64,000 nucleotides of DNA from Corynebacterium yudongzhengii (GCF_003065405.1 NZ_CP026947.1:806001-870000); one strand, 5' to 3'; positions 1 to 9,789 are shown, counted from the stretch's first letter. Numbers and translations: made by a program. Notes: generated by a model from the letters alone, not told the origin.

Positions 1-2131
1 CATCGTCCACCAGGCCCCCGCCTTCGGTGAGGACGATATCGCCACCACCAAGGAATACGGCATCGACCTGGTCATCCCGGTCGACATGGACGGCAAGTTC
101 ACCGACTTAGTGCCGCCGTACTCCGGCCAGCTGGTCTTCGACGCCAACAAGGACATCATCCGCGACCTCAAGGCCGCCGGGCGCGTGCTGCGCCATCAGA
201 CCATCGAGCACTCCTACCCGCACTCCTGGCGCTCCGGCGAGCCGCTGATCTACATGGCGCTGCCGAGCTGGTTTGTCGACGTCGTCGCCATCCGCGACCG
301 CATGGTCGAGCTCAACCGCGAGGGCATCGAATGGATGCCGGCGCACGTGCGCGACGGGCAGTTCGGCAAGTGGCTGGAAGGCGCGCGTGACTGGAACATC
401 TCGCGCACCCGCTACTGGGGCTCGCCGATCCCGGTGTGGGTATCTGACGACGACAACTACCCGCGTGTCGACGTCTACGGCTCCCTCGACGAGCTCGAGC
501 GCGACTTCGGCACCCGCCCGAAGTCCCTGCACCGCCCGTACATCGATGAGCTGACCCGCCCCAACCCGGACGACCCGACCGGCAAGTCCACCATGCGCCG
601 CGTCCCCGACGTCCTCGACGTCTGGTTCGACTCCGGCTCCATGCCTTTTGCTCAGTTCCACTACCCGTTCGAGAACAAGGAGTGGTTCGAGTCCCACGCG
701 CCGGCCGACTTCATCGTCGAATACATCGGCCAGACCCGCGGCTGGTTCTACCTTCTGCACGTGCTCTCCGTGGCGCTGTTTGACCGCCCGGCGTTTTCCA
801 AGGTCGTCGCCCACGGCATCGTGCTGGGCGACGACGGCCAGAAAATGAGCAAGTCCAAGGGCAACTACCCGAACGTCAACGAAGTCTTCGACCGCGACGG
901 CTCGGATGCCATGCGCTGGTTCCTCATGTCCTCGCCGATCCTGCGCGGCGGCAACCTCATCGTCACCGAGCAGGGCATCCGCGACGGCGTGCGCCAGGCC
1001 CTGCTGCCGATCTGGAACGCGTACACCTTCCTGCAGCTCTACTCCCACACCGAGGCCAGCTACCGCACCGACTCCACTGACGTGCTGGATCGCTACATCC
1101 TTGCGAAGCTGCATGATGTGGTGGCGGGCGTCGAAAAGGCGCTGGATAACACCGATATCGCGGCGGCGACCGAGAAGGTCCGCCAGTTCGCCGACGTGCT
1201 GACCAACTGGTACGTCCGCCGTTCCCGTGACCGCTTCTGGGAGGGCCAGGACGCCCACCCCGAGGCCTTCGACACCCTGTACACGGTGCTCGAGACGCTC
1301 ACCCGCGTCACCGCGCCGCTGCTGCCGTACATCAGCGAGGTCATCTGGCGCGGTCTCACCGGCGAGCGCTCGGTCCACCTGAGCGACTTCCCGGAGGCCT
1401 CCGATTACCCGGCGGACTGCGAGCTCGTCGAGACCATGGACGCCGTGCGCGCCGTGTGCTCTTCCGCCTCCAGCGTGCGCAAGGCCAACAAGCTGCGTAA
1501 CCGCCTGCCGCTGCCGGCGCTGACCGTCGCGGTGGCGGACTCCGCGCGTCTCGACGCCTTCGCTTCCGTCATCCGCGACGAGGTCAACGTCAAGGACCTC
1601 GTGCTCACCGACGACGTCGATTCCGTCGGCAGCTTCGAGGTCGTTGTCAACGCCAAGGTCGCCGGCCCGCGCCTGGGTAAGGATGTTCAGCGCGCCATCA
1701 AGGCCGTGAAGTCCGGCGACTACGAGCGCGTCGGGGATACCGTCGTCGCCGACGGCATCGAGCTTCGCGACGAAGAGTTCACCGAAAGGCTCGTCGCCGT
1801 GCACCCGGAGAACACCGCGCGTATCGACGGCCTCGACGGCCTCGTCGTCTTGGATACCGACGTCACCGAAGAGCTCGAGGCAGAGGGCTGGGCCGCCGAC
1901 GTCATCCGCGGCATCCAGGACGCCCGGAAGCACTCCGGCTTCGACGTCTCCGACCGCATCACCACGGTGCTCTCCGTGCCGGAGGACAAGGAAGAGTGGG
2001 CCAACAGGCATGCGGATCACATCGCCGCGGAGACGCTGTCGACGGATTTCTCCGTCACGACGGAGGATCTCGGCGCCGGCGCGCACGACGTGGTCAAGGG
2101 CGTCACCGTGACCGTGGCGAAGAACGGGTAG
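1..2131 (+). CDS. ileS: Isoleucyl-tRNA synthetase, C-terminal part (5' truncated by window)
   Basis: Charges tRNA-Ile with isoleucine in the cytoplasm. The frame is open from base 2, so the gene starts outside the window; 709 residues are visible. The visible part begins in the class I catalytic core with an [10 protein letters not shown] segment. It continues through the WFDSGS and GQTRGWFY segments typical of IleRS and reaches the KMSKS loop at bases 842-856. The alpha-helical anticodon-binding domain and a long C-terminal extension follow, as in the large actinobacterial IleRS type. The gene ends at a TAG and is followed directly by family A repeats rather than a clear terminator. Identification is secure; only the N-terminus is missing. 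Confidence 0.97.
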   Translation, partial: IVHQAPAFGEDDIATTKEYGIDLVIPVDMDGKFTDLVPPYSGQLVFDANKDIIRDLKAAGRVLRHQTIEHSYPHSWRSGEPLIYMALPSWFVDVVAIRDRMVELNREGIEWMPAHVRDGQFGKWLEGARDWNISRTRYWGSPIPVWVSDDDNYPRVDVYGSLDELERDFGTRPKSLHRPYIDELTRPNPDDPTGKSTMRRVPDVLDVWFDSGSMPFAQFHYPFENKEWFESHAPADFIVEYIGQTRGWFYLLHVLSVALFDRPAFSKVVAHGIVLGDDGQKMSKSKGNYPNVNEVFDRDGSDAMRWFLMSSPILRGGNLIVTEQGIRDGVRQALLPIWNAYTFLQLYSHTEASYRTDSTDVLDRYILAKLHDVVAGVEKALDNTDIAAATEKVRQFADVLTNWYVRRSRDRFWEGQDAHPEAFDTLYTVLETLTRVTAPLLPYISEVIWRGLTGERSVHLSDFPEASDYPADCELVETMDAVRAVCSSASSVRKANKLRNRLPLPALTVAVADSARLDAFASVIRDEVNVKDLVLTDDVDSVGSFEVVVNAKVAGPRLGKDVQRAIKAVKSGDYERVGDTVVADGIELRDEEFTERLVAVHPENTARIDGLDGLVVLDTDVTEELEAEGWAADVIRGIQDARKHSGFDVSDRITTVLSVPEDKEEWANRHADHIAAETLSTDFSVTTEDLGAGAHDVVKGVTVTVAKNG

Positions 2132-2167
2132 GTTTACCTGGACGGCTGGGGTGCTGGGTGGCATGAC

Positions 2168-2265
2168 GCGCTAGCGCTGGTCGAAAGGAGGAGCACCTAA
2201 AGGAGTGCTGGTTTCGACCGCGTGAGACTCGTTTAGGAGCGGCTGAATTCGACCAGCGTAAGCGC
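2168..2265. repeat. Family A palindromic repeat, copy 1
   Basis: About 98 bp. The left end GCGCTAGCGCTGGTCGAAAG and the right end CGACCAGCGTAAGCGC are imperfect inverted repeats. Between them are further GGTCGAAA/TTTCGACC and AGGAGT/ACTCCT arms, so the whole element could fold into a long bulged hairpin. Confidence 0.8.
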
Positions 2266-2378
2266 ACTATGGGTGCACGGCCGGGCAGGTGCGTGACTCT
2301 ACTGTCCGGTCGTCCCATCGGTCTCAATAGCCCCTCCTGTGGGCTCTCGCGGCCTGCCGGACCTTTCCTCCCCATAAC

Positions 2379-2480
2379 GCGCTAGCGATGTTCGAAAGGA
2401 GGAGCACCTAAAGGAGTGCTGGTTTCGATCTCCCAGGACTCCTTTCGTAGCGACTCCTTTCGACCGGGTGTGCGAACGTG
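2379..2480. repeat. Family A palindromic repeat, copy 2 (diverged)
   Basis: Starts GCGCTAGCGATGTTCGAAAG and shares the AGGAGCACCTAAAGGAGTGC core with copy 1. Its right half carries two ACTCCTTTCG arms but a diverged end. Confidence 0.7.
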
Positions 2481-2630
2481 ATACCGCAACATGTCCGTAA
2501 GGGTGCCTGTGTCCTGAAGTCCCGCTTTCCTGTGCGAATCCGCGTTGTTTCTTCAAGTATTTGCGTTCGAAAGCCACGGGAGACCATAAAGTCGGCCGCT
2601 GTCGAGATTAGACAACCCCATCCGTATAGG

Positions 2631-2728
2631 GCGCTAGCGCTGGCCGAAAACAGCCACCCCTAAAGGAGTACTGGTTTCGACCGCGTGAGACTCGTTTAGG
2701 AGTGACTCCTTTCGACCAGCGTAAGCGC
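2631..2728. repeat. Family A palindromic repeat, copy 3
   Basis: Starts GCGCTAGCGCTGGCCGAAAA and ends CGACCAGCGTAAGCGC, the same right end as copy 1. The internal CCCCTAAAGGAGT segment is closer to the copies in the tandem array at 10453-10950. Confidence 0.8.
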
Positions 2729-2823
2729 ACCATGAACGCCAAAGTGCCCTCGCGAAACGCGTGTGCACTGCTGAGGCGGTTGGTGCTGCTGAGACGCGAA
2801 CCCGCGAACCCGCGAACCGCCAC

Positions 2824-3256
2824 CTACCGCCCAGCGGAGGCGGCGCCCTTGCTCATGGGCGGCTGGGAGTCCTCATCCGGCAGAGTCATTTTGCCGGTGG
2901 CATCGACGTCGTAAATCCCCAGACCGTTCTTGGTGGCGTAGTCCTGGATCCACTGGCTGGCGGCTTGGGCGTCTGAGTCAGAGACCGTGACCTCGAGGTG
3001 GTCGAAGTCGAGGAAGTACTGCGCGGGTGCCACTCCACGTTCTTCGGCGTCGGCGCGGGCGGTGTCGTCGCTGGCTTCGGCGTCGGGGAAGACGGCACGG
3101 ATGTCGTCGTAAAGCGTTTGGATGCGCTGGGATCGCTCGCCGGGGGGTAAACGATGGATCCTCATCGCGGGTGAACAGGGTCTGTGACCATTCGTTGAAG
3201 CCCGCCTCGTCGTGCGGAACCAGGGCGGGGTCGAAGAGAATCATATCGTAGCTCAT
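2824..3256 (-). pseudogene. Hypothetical small protein, frameshifted in a C6 tract
   Basis: The start MSYDMILFDP (ATG at 3256) and the following ~27 residues lie in one frame. The remaining ~110 residues (ERSQRIQTLYDDI… to the stop at 2824) lie in another. Reading on the minus strand, the frames meet in a run of six C (plus-strand G6 at 3142-3147). Removing one C joins them into a single protein of about 143 residues. No family was recognised; the second part is acidic and looks like a small soluble domain. The gene is followed by family A repeats. It may be a true pseudogene, a slipped-strand switch or a one-base sequencing error. Confidence 0.7.
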
Positions 3257-3282
3257 AGTGGACCCCGATAGTAATGACGGGA

Positions 3283-3288
3283 TACAGT
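3283..3288 (+). promoter_or_regulatory. -10 box of leaderless EamA transporter gene
   Basis: TACAGT lies exactly 7 nt before the ATG at 3296, so transcription is expected to begin at or next to the start codon. No Shine-Dalgarno sequence is present. Confidence 0.55.
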
Positions 3289-3295
3289 CATTTCC

Positions 3296-4144
3296 ATGTT
3301 CTCTGTCAGTGGCCCTGGCACTCGGTGGGCAGCGCCGGGGTTGATGGCGCTGGCCGGGGGTTCGCTCTATGTTGGCTCCGCGCTGGCCGTTGGTCTGTTT
3401 GAGGTGTTTCCGCCCGCGGTGGTCGCCTGGTTCCGCATCAGTGGCGCGGCCGTGCTTCTGTTGGCACTGCACCGGCCGAGTCTCGAGGCGTTTATCGACA
3501 GCAGGGGTTTCAACGCCGCCGTGTTCGGCCTCGCGACGCTGAGCATGAACATGCTGTTCTACGAGGCAATCGCCCGCATCCCCATGGGCACCGCCGTGGC
3601 GATCGAGTTCCTCGGGCCCATCGCGGTGGCGGCGCTCGGGTCCCGCTCGCTGCGGGACTGGTCGGCGCTCATCCTCGCTGGTGCCGGCGTGCTGGTGATC
3701 TCCGGGACGGTGTTATCGGATTCGCTCAGCGGCATCGCCTTCGCCCTCGGCGCGGGAGCTGCGTGGGCGGCGTACATCGTGGTGGGCTCCCGGATCGCGG
3801 GCACGGCCGGCGCCTCGTGGGATTCTTTGACCGCCGGTTTTACCTGGGCGGCAGTGCTGGCCTTGCCGGTGATGGTCTTCTTCTGGCCGGCAGATGCCGA
3901 TATGCCGACGCTCAACCTCCTCGGCCTCATCCTCGGGCTCGGTTTGCTCTCGGCCGCGGTGCCGTACTCGCTGGATCAGATCGTCATGCGCATAGCCGGT
4001 GCCGCGTACTTCGCCGTGCTGCAGGCGATCCTGCCGATCGTGGCGGCGATCGTCGGCGCCATCGCGCTGAGCCAGTGGCTCACGATGGCGGAGTTGATCG
4101 GCATCGTCTTGGTCGTCGCGGCCGTCGCGTTGCGCAGGCCGTAG
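3296..4144 (+). CDS. EamA/DMT-family inner-membrane transporter
   Basis: A 282-residue membrane protein with about ten hydrophobic helices and two EamA repeats, as in drug/metabolite exporters of the RhtA/RhaT type. The N-terminal region (LMALAGGSLYVGSALAVGLF) and the later FRISGAA and FLGPIAV segments fit the threonine/homoserine exporter-like branch. It probably exports small metabolites such as amino acids; the substrate cannot be read from sequence. The start is supported by the -10 box 7 nt upstream. dinB follows 12 nt later in the same direction. Family assignment is firm, substrate unknown. Confidence 0.88.
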   Translation: MFSVSGPGTRWAAPGLMALAGGSLYVGSALAVGLFEVFPPAVVAWFRISGAAVLLLALHRPSLEAFIDSRGFNAAVFGLATLSMNMLFYEAIARIPMGTAVAIEFLGPIAVAALGSRSLRDWSALILAGAGVLVISGTVLSDSLSGIAFALGAGAAWAAYIVVGSRIAGTAGASWDSLTAGFTWAAVLALPVMVFFWPADADMPTLNLLGLILGLGLLSAAVPYSLDQIVMRIAGAAYFAVLQAILPIVAAIVGAIALSQWLTMAELIGIVLVVAAVALRRP

Positions 4145-4156
4145 GCTGGAGGTGGT

Positions 4157-5569
4157 ATGCAGCGCTGGGTTCTTCACATCGATATGGACGCGTTTTTCGC
4201 CTCCGTCGAGCAGCTGACCCGCCCGACGCTTCGGGGTCGGCCCGTGCTGGTCGCCGGGGTCTCGGGCAGGGGAGTGGTCGCCGGCGCCTCCTACGAGGCC
4301 CGCGTGTTCGGCGCGCACTCGGCGATGCCGACGGCCCGGGCTGCGCGGCTCGTCGGTAACCGGGCAGTGCTGGTCTCCCCACGCAAGGAGGTCTACGCGG
4401 TGGCCTCCCGCCGCGTCTTCGAGGTGGTCCACCGCCATGTCGACACCGTTGAGCAGCTATCTATCGACGAGGCGTTCATGGAACCCGCGGAGTTGCAGGG
4501 GGCGGGGGTTGAGGACGTCGAGAAGTGGGCGCAACGCCTGCGCGCCGATATCCGCGCAGAGACCGGCCTCGCCGCCTCCATTGGCGCCGGTTCCGGCAAG
4601 CAGTTCGCCAAGATCGCCTCCGATGAGGCCAAGCCCGACGGCGTGTTCCTCATCCCCGAAGACAACCAGCTGGAGATCCTGCATCCCATGCCCGTGAAGA
4701 AACTCTGGGGTGTCGGCCCGGTGACGAACACGAAACTCGCCGGCATGGGGGTGAGAACCATCGGGGAGCTGGCGAAACTCACCACCCGCGAGGTCGAAAT
4801 CTCCTTAGGCACCACCACGGGCCTTTTCCTTCGCGATCTCGCCCGGGGCATCGACGAACGCCCCGTCGCCCCGCGCGCCGAAGCCAAGCAGACCTCCGCC
4901 GAGCACACCTACCCGGAAGACCTCACCACCCGCGCCGAGGTCGACGCCGCGCTCATCCGCAGCGCCCAGGACGCGCATCGCCGGTTGCGTCGCGACGGAC
5001 GCGGCGCCCGCACCGTCACCGTCAAGCTGCGCATGGCCGACTTCCATATCGAGTCCCGCTCCGCGACCCTGCCCTATGCCACCGATGACCTCGACACCCT
5101 GCAGGCCGTCGCCTTCCGCGTGGTGCGCTATCCGGAGGAGGTCGGCCCGATCCGGCTGGTGGGGGTCGGCTACTCCGGGCTCGAGGCCACCCGCCAGGAC
5201 GTGCTGTTTCCCGAGCTCGAACTGCAGGCGATCCCCCCGACGACCACCGAGGACAGCGACTACGAAACCGGAGTGTCCGACGGCGTTGACGCCGCCCAAG
5301 AAGCCGTGCGCTTCGACCCCAGCGACTTAAAGCCGGCCTCCACCGATACCTGGCGCGCCACCCAGGACGTCTACCACCCGGACTACGGTCACGGGTGGGT
5401 GCAGGGCAGCGGGCATGGCAGGGTGAGCGTGCGCTTCGAGACCCGGGAAACCGGGCCCGGAAAAACCCACACCTTCGACGCCGAGGATCCCCAGCTGCGC
5501 CCGGCGGATCCCCTCGACTCGCTCGCTTGGCAGGACTGGCTTAAGAACCGCGCGGATCCGGCGGACTGA
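4157..5569 (+). CDS. dinB: DNA polymerase IV (Y-family translesion polymerase)
   Basis: A 470-residue error-prone polymerase for lesion bypass. The metal-binding HIDMDAFF motif is at residues 7-14 (Asp9) and the LSIDEAF motif with the catalytic Asp-Glu pair near residue 105. The IGAGSGKQFAKIASD segment and the helix-hairpin-helix region (LWGVGPVTNTKL) follow. The little-finger domain precedes a C-terminal extension of about 110 residues that is longer than in E. coli DinB. A GGAGG sits just before the ATG, and TAGGCT lies 9 nt upstream. Its stop is one base from the end of the convergent asparaginase gene. Confidence 0.95.
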   Translation: MQRWVLHIDMDAFFASVEQLTRPTLRGRPVLVAGVSGRGVVAGASYEARVFGAHSAMPTARAARLVGNRAVLVSPRKEVYAVASRRVFEVVHRHVDTVEQLSIDEAFMEPAELQGAGVEDVEKWAQRLRADIRAETGLAASIGAGSGKQFAKIASDEAKPDGVFLIPEDNQLEILHPMPVKKLWGVGPVTNTKLAGMGVRTIGELAKLTTREVEISLGTTTGLFLRDLARGIDERPVAPRAEAKQTSAEHTYPEDLTTRAEVDAALIRSAQDAHRRLRRDGRGARTVTVKLRMADFHIESRSATLPYATDDLDTLQAVAFRVVRYPEEVGPIRLVGVGYSGLEATRQDVLFPELELQAIPPTTTEDSDYETGVSDGVDAAQEAVRFDPSDLKPASTDTWRATQDVYHPDYGHGWVQGSGHGRVSVRFETRETGPGKTHTFDAEDPQLRPADPLDSLAWQDWLKNRADPAD

Positions 5570-5570
5570 G

Positions 5571-6455
5571 TTAGAGCAGTTCCGCGACGTCGATACCCGA
5601 CGCCAGCGCCACGAGCAGCGCCATGCGCGCCTGCCCAGCGCTGAGCCCACCCGCGCCCACCGCGCCGAGGCGGGCGAGGGTGGCGCCGCCGCCGTCGCCA
5701 CCATAGGCCAGGCGGACCTGGCCGAAAGGAACTCGCGTGGCGACGACCACCGGCACGCCCCGCTCCAGCACACCGGCGACGGCGCGACCGAATTCCACCG
5801 GCATATTGCCCGCGCCCAGCGCCTGGATGACCAGGCCGTCGGCGCCGCGGGCGGTCGCCTCGACGATCCGGGCGTCCGCGCCGGGGTAGGCGGCGACGAT
5901 GGGCACGTCGAGGCCGTCCAGCTGCGTGCGCGGCAGCCGGCGCGGGGGAGTGCCGGCGGGGTTGGAGGCGAAGGCGGTGGTGTCGTCGGTATGCGCCTTG
6001 CGCAGCCCGCGGGCGGGAAGCAGCTCACCGCCGAAGGCGACGAGCACCCCGGTATGCGTGCGGGCGGCGGCGACGGCGTCGGCGAGGTTGGTGGGGCCGT
6101 CGGAATCCGGGCGGTCGAACGCGCGCTGCGCGCCGGTGAGGATGACGCCGGCGCGCTCGTCGGGATGCATGAGATCGAGTACGGCGGCGGTGTCCTCCAG
6201 AGAATCGGTGCCATGGGTGATAACGACGGCGTGCGTATCTTCCCGCGCCAACTCAGCATGGACCTGCGCGACGAGCTGATCCAGCTCCTTCAAGGTGACC
6301 GAGGAGGAATCGAGGTGGATGAGGTCGGTGATCTCCACCTCGGCGCTGACCCCGGCGGCCGCCGCGAGGCGTTCGCCGGTGACGGTGGGTATCAGGGCCC
6401 CGTTGTCGTCGGTGGTGCAGGCGATGGTGCCGCCGGTTGTCAGCAGGGAAATCAT
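5571..6455 (-). CDS. L-asparaginase
   Basis: Hydrolyses L-asparagine to aspartate and ammonia. The protein of 294 residues begins MISLLTTGGTIA, which holds the first catalytic threonine (TGGTIA). The second catalytic motif HGTDSLEDTA contains Thr83-Asp84. There is no signal peptide, so it is probably cytoplasmic. The frame could be extended upstream, but residues before Met1 do not resemble the family, and ATG 6455 places the TTGGT motif at its usual distance from the N-terminus. It is convergent with dinB. Confidence 0.9.
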   Translation of the reverse strand: MISLLTTGGTIACTTDDNGALIPTVTGERLAAAAGVSAEVEITDLIHLDSSSVTLKELDQLVAQVHAELAREDTHAVVITHGTDSLEDTAAVLDLMHPDERAGVILTGAQRAFDRPDSDGPTNLADAVAAARTHTGVLVAFGGELLPARGLRKAHTDDTTAFASNPAGTPPRRLPRTQLDGLDVPIVAAYPGADARIVEATARGADGLVIQALGAGNMPVEFGRAVAGVLERGVPVVVATRVPFGQVRLAYGGDGGGATLARLGAVGAGGLSAGQARMALLVALASGIDVAELL

Positions 6456-6577
6456 GGGACCAACACTGCCACAATTAGTACTGGTGCCGCAGCGTGCGTG
6501 TATGATGGTGAGTTGAAAACTACCCCCGATCCCCACGACCGCACGTCGGTGCGGAGGGGTGTAAGGAGAATATCCCC

Positions 6578-7249
6578 GTGAAGTTTCGCAGCATCGGTGC
6601 CATCGTGGCAGCTGCCGGCCTGAGCGTATCTCTCGTCGCGTGCGGTGATGACAACGGAGAGGACGAGAACACCGGGCAGGAGGCGACCCAGGAGACCACC
6701 ACCTCCGAGGCCGCCGCGGAGATCCCGACCGCCGACGAGCTCAACCAGATCCTCGCCACCGCCACCAACCCGGAGGCGTCGGTCGAGGAGCGCGTCAACA
6801 CCGTCGAGGGCGGCGAGAACGTCGACCCCGCGCTCTTCGACACCCTGACCGCCTCCCAGGCGGAATCCGGCGCCGAGTTCCAGGTCGTCGACCCGGTCCT
6901 GCCGGGCTACACCCCGGAATCCGTGCTGGCCACCGTGAACTTCACCCTCCCGGACCGCGAGCCGAACGTCGCCGAGAACGTCGAGTTCGTCTACGAGGAT
7001 GACCAGTGGAAGCTGTCCCAGTCCTGGGCCTGCACCCTGGTGACCAACACCGTCGAACCGGATCAGGTCCCGGCCATGTGCCAGGACCAGGGCGCTGGCC
7101 AGCCGGCCGAGGGCGAGCCGGCACCTGCCCCTGAGGGCGAGCCGGCCCCGGCTCCGGAAGGTGAGCCCGCCCCGGCACCTGAGGGCGCTCCCGCTCCGGA
7201 AGGCGCCCCCGCGCCCGAGGGCGAGCCTGCCCCGGCCCCGGCGCAGTAG
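6578..7249 (+). CDS. Predicted lipoprotein with Pro-Ala-Glu-Gly repeat tail
   Basis: A 223-residue exported protein of unknown function. The signal peptide ends in the lipobox LVAC near residue 22, followed by an acidic linker rich in E and T. A compact domain of about 110 residues (DELNQIL to CTLVTNT) resembles the small low-molecular-weight domains common on mycobacterial and corynebacterial lipoproteins. The last ~45 residues repeat EPAPAPEG-type units, probably an extended wall-spanning tail. The start is GTG 6578 with AAGGAG 9-13 nt upstream. TATGAT at 6499-6504 is a good -10 box, giving a leader of about 70 nt. It would be processed by Lgt and LspA, both encoded in this window. Confidence 0.8.
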   Translation: MKFRSIGAIVAAAGLSVSLVACGDDNGEDENTGQEATQETTTSEAAAEIPTADELNQILATATNPEASVEERVNTVEGGENVDPALFDTLTASQAESGAEFQVVDPVLPGYTPESVLATVNFTLPDREPNVAENVEFVYEDDQWKLSQSWACTLVTNTVEPDQVPAMCQDQGAGQPAEGEPAPAPEGEPAPAPEGEPAPAPEGAPAPEGAPAPEGEPAPAPAQ

Positions 7250-7262
7250 TACAGCTACCGCC

Positions 7263-8258
7263 TTAAGCCTCGGCATCAGTATCGAAGCCGAGGGAGACCG
7301 AAGAATCCTGCACCACCGCCTGATCTGCACCGCTGTAGATCACGCGGGTGGTGATATCGACCTGCCCGTCGACCGGCAGCGCGCTGGAGAGATCGACCGT
7401 GAGGTTTCCGCGAGCGGCGGTGTCAGAGTTTTCGAGGGTCAGCTCGGTTTCCTCGAGGTCCTCGGCACCCGGAGCGCCCTCCAAGCTCAGCGCGCCTAAG
7501 GTGGGCCGCTCGGCGACGTCGACGGAAAGCTCGACGGTGTTTTCGCCGATCTCCTCTAGGCGGTAGGTGATCGTGCGCAACAGAGAGGCATCGCCGGCGA
7601 CGCGCGTATTCACCTCCCACTGCGCCCCTGGCCCGACCGGCTCGGAGGGGAAGATCACCGGCAGCGAGAGCATCTTCATCAGCGCGCCTTCGACGGCCGC
7701 GCGCCCCTCATCGCTGGCGGCCTCGGGGGCGGAGAGCATGACCGTCGAGATCTCGCCGGAATCATCCCCGCGCCAGCCGACGCGGAAGCCCTCCGCGCTG
7801 CGCAGCTCCGGCAGCAGCGCTTGGTCGTCGACAGTCGCCGAACCCAGCCGATATTCCGGGGCGCGCGTCGCCTCGCGCTGGCCCTCGTCGGGCTCACTCG
7901 CCTTGGCGGTAGCCCCCGACAGCGGCAGCACCATCTGCGTTCCCCCGCCCAGTTGACCTTCCGGAGCCTCGGTTTCGAGGGAGTCGAGCGATTCGATCGA
8001 CTGCGCAAAACCATCCGCCACGGTGACGGTGACGGCTTGCTCATCTGCGTCGACATCGGTGTAGGTGAGGGTGTCGGAGGGGTTGTCGCCGGCGTCGATA
8101 AGCGTCACTTTCGGCGCGTCGATGGGCAGGCCGACGGGCTGGTCGAGGGGGGCGTCATCGGCTGCCGGGTCGGGCGCGCAGGCCGCGACCGCAAGAAGCG
8201 CGGCGGTGGTAGCGGTGGCCAGAGGGATTCGGGTGCGACGAGAACGAAGAGACATCAC
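7263..8258 (-). CDS. Predicted lipoprotein of unknown function
   Basis: A 331-residue exported protein. The N-terminus is basic, then hydrophobic, and ends in the lipobox AVAAC near residue 27. The mature part begins APDPAADDAP and is rich in acidic residues and beta-type sequence. It contains DUF-like repeats of the kind found in corynebacterial surface lipoproteins; I recognise no enzyme motif. The start is either GTG 8258 or the ATG three bases later. TAAGCT lies six bases before the ATG, so ATG 8255 from a leaderless transcript is also plausible. It is convergent with the lipoprotein gene at 6578 and divergent from lspA. Confidence 0.75.
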   Translation of the reverse strand: MMSLRSRRTRIPLATATTAALLAVAACAPDPAADDAPLDQPVGLPIDAPKVTLIDAGDNPSDTLTYTDVDADEQAVTVTVADGFAQSIESLDSLETEAPEGQLGGGTQMVLPLSGATAKASEPDEGQREATRAPEYRLGSATVDDQALLPELRSAEGFRVGWRGDDSGEISTVMLSAPEAASDEGRAAVEGALMKMLSLPVIFPSEPVGPGAQWEVNTRVAGDASLLRTITYRLEEIGENTVELSVDVAERPTLGALSLEGAPGAEDLEETELTLENSDTAARGNLTVDLSSALPVDGQVDITTRVIYSGADQAVVQDSSVSLGFDTDAEA

Positions 8259-8312
8259 ACCAGCTTAATCTACCGCGTGCCAGTTGGTCACCGACACGGG
8301 GTTTGAGGAACA

Positions 8313-8873
8313 ATGAACGTCGTGAGTGAACCCGACAAGCCCTCGAGATCGACCGCGGTGACCCGCGATCCTCGTCGACGCGGCCGCAACCTCGGCCTCA
8401 TCATCGCGATGATGGTGGCGGTGGCTGTGATCGACCAGGTCGTCAAGCAGATTATGGTCACCAACTTGCAGGAAGGCGTACCGGTCAACGTCATCGGCGA
8501 GTTCTTCCAGCTGTTCTTGCTCTATAACCCGGGCGCCGCCTTCGGGATGGGGCAGGATTCCACCTGGCTGTTCACTATCATCCAGCTGGCGTTCGTCATC
8601 GGCACGACGGTCGCGGCGTTCTTCCTGCGCGATCGGCCGACCTCGGCGGGGCTCGCGCTGATCGGCGGCGGTGCGCTGGGCAACCTGATCGATCGCCTGG
8701 TGCGCGAGCCCGGTTTCTACTTCGGGCACGTAGTCGATTACATCTCGATCGGGGACTTCGCGATCTTTAACCTCGCCGACGCCTCCATCAACATCGGCGT
8801 CGTCGTCTTCGTCATCGCGATTCTCACCGAGGAGCGCCGGCTGAAGAGGGAGTACGAGCATGACGACGCGTGA
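8313..8873 (+). CDS. lspA: Lipoprotein signal peptidase (signal peptidase II)
   Basis: Removes the signal peptide of diacylglyceryl-modified prolipoproteins in the cytoplasmic membrane. It has 186 residues with four predicted membrane helices after a basic N-terminal extension. The family motifs are present: [16 protein letters not shown] with the first catalytic aspartate, VVDYIS, and FNLADASIN with the second. GAGGA precedes the ATG at 8313. The 3' end overlaps the pseudouridine synthase gene by 14 nt, suggesting translational coupling. Confidence 0.97.
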   Translation: MNVVSEPDKPSRSTAVTRDPRRRGRNLGLIIAMMVAVAVIDQVVKQIMVTNLQEGVPVNVIGEFFQLFLLYNPGAAFGMGQDSTWLFTIIQLAFVIGTTVAAFFLRDRPTSAGLALIGGGALGNLIDRLVREPGFYFGHVVDYISIGDFAIFNLADASINIGVVVFVIAILTEERRLKREYEHDDA

Positions 8874-9789
8874 GGTCAGACAACTCGCCGTACCCGAGGG
8901 GCTCGAAGGCATGCGTGTCGACGCCGCCGTCGCCCGCCTCTTCGGCGTCTCCCGCACGGTCGCCGCCGAGCTGGTGGTAGAGGGGGATGTGCTTGTCGAC
9001 GGCGCCACCTCCCTCAAATCCGACCGGCTGACCTCCGGCACCCTGCTGGAGGTCACCCTCCCGGCGCCGGAAGAGCCTTTGACCCCGCGCGCCGAGTACG
9101 TCGAGGGCATGGACGTCATCTACTCGGATAAAGACATCATCGCCGTGAACAAACCCGTCGGCGTCGCCGCCCACCCGACCGTCGGCTGGGACGGCCCGAC
9201 CGTCGTCGGGGGACTCGCGGCCGCGGGCTTTCGCATCTCCACCTCCGGCCCGCCGGAGCGCAAGGGCATCGTGCAGCGTCTCGACGTCGGCACCTCCGGG
9301 GTCATGGTGGTCGCCGCGAGTGAACGCGCGTACTCGGCGCTCAAGCAGGCGTTTCGCGACCGCACCGTAGAAAAGACCTACCACGCGCTGGTCCAGGGTC
9401 TGCCGGATCCCATCGTCGGGACCATCGACGGCGCGATCGGCCGGCACCCCTCGTCCGGCTGGAAGTTCGCCGTCACCGCCGACGGCAAACCGGCGATCAC
9501 CCACTACGAGGTGATCGAGGCCTTCCGCGAGGTCTCGCTCGTGGAAGTGCGCTTAGAGACCGGGCGCACCCACCAGATCCGCGTGCACATGTCCTCGATC
9601 GGCCACCCCTGTGCCGGTGATCCGATGTACGGCTCCGACCCGAAGCTCGCGCAGCGCCTCGGGCTCAACCGGCAGTGGCTGCACGCGGTCAAGCTCGGAT
9701 TCAGACACCCCGGAACCGGCGACTTCACAGAGATCACCGCGCCCTATCCGCAGGATCTCGACGACGCCCTCGCGAAGGTCCGCTCGTGA
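8860..9789 (+). CDS. rluD: RluD-family 23S rRNA pseudouridine synthase
   Basis: Converts specific uridines of 23S rRNA (probably in helix 69) to pseudouridine. An S4 RNA-binding domain occupies roughly residues 12-75. The catalytic domain follows and contains [12 protein letters not shown] and the catalytic-aspartate motif RLDVGTSG, here preceded by Q where many homologues have [10 protein letters not shown] and GDPMYG are also present. It overlaps lspA by 14 nt, and its TGA overlaps the GTG start of the next gene. This lspA-rluD pairing is common in actinobacteria. Confidence 0.92.
   Translation: MTTREVRQLAVPEGLEGMRVDAAVARLFGVSRTVAAELVVEGDVLVDGATSLKSDRLTSGTLLEVTLPAPEEPLTPRAEYVEGMDVIYSDKDIIAVNKPVGVAAHPTVGWDGPTVVGGLAAAGFRISTSGPPERKGIVQRLDVGTSGVMVVAASERAYSALKQAFRDRTVEKTYHALVQGLPDPIVGTIDGAIGRHPSSGWKFAVTADGKPAITHYEVIEAFREVSLVEVRLETGRTHQIRVHMSSIGHPCAGDPMYGSDPKLAQRLGLNRQWLHAVKLGFRHPGTGDFTEITAPYPQDLDDALAKVRS

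Larger units (their letters stand above)
2132..2823. other. Repeat-rich intergenic region after ileS
   Basis: About 690 bases without a convincing gene. It holds three copies of the family A imperfect palindrome (listed separately), spaced 110-150 bases apart. Between them the sequence is unique and shows no ribosome-binding site followed by a good frame. Short open frames here run through the repeats and have no protein-like composition. Confidence 0.75.

Noticed and set aside
107-2164. 685-codon open frame antisense to ileS
   Set aside because: It is the GC-rich complement of a conserved gene, with Val/Asp/Gly/Arg-heavy composition, no ribosome-binding site and no family resemblance.
2103-2577. 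Two overlapping minus-strand frames sharing RNQHSFRCSSFR
   Set aside because: The shared peptide arises because both frames cross family A repeats; no start signal or protein-like sequence.
2478-2663. tRNA-like or small gene at 2478-2663 because of a GTTCGAAA stretch
   Set aside because: No cloverleaf can be drawn around it, and the motif is part of the family A type sequence or chance.
6578-8258. Lipoprotein pair as an operon
   Set aside because: The two genes converge on opposite strands and cannot share a transcript.
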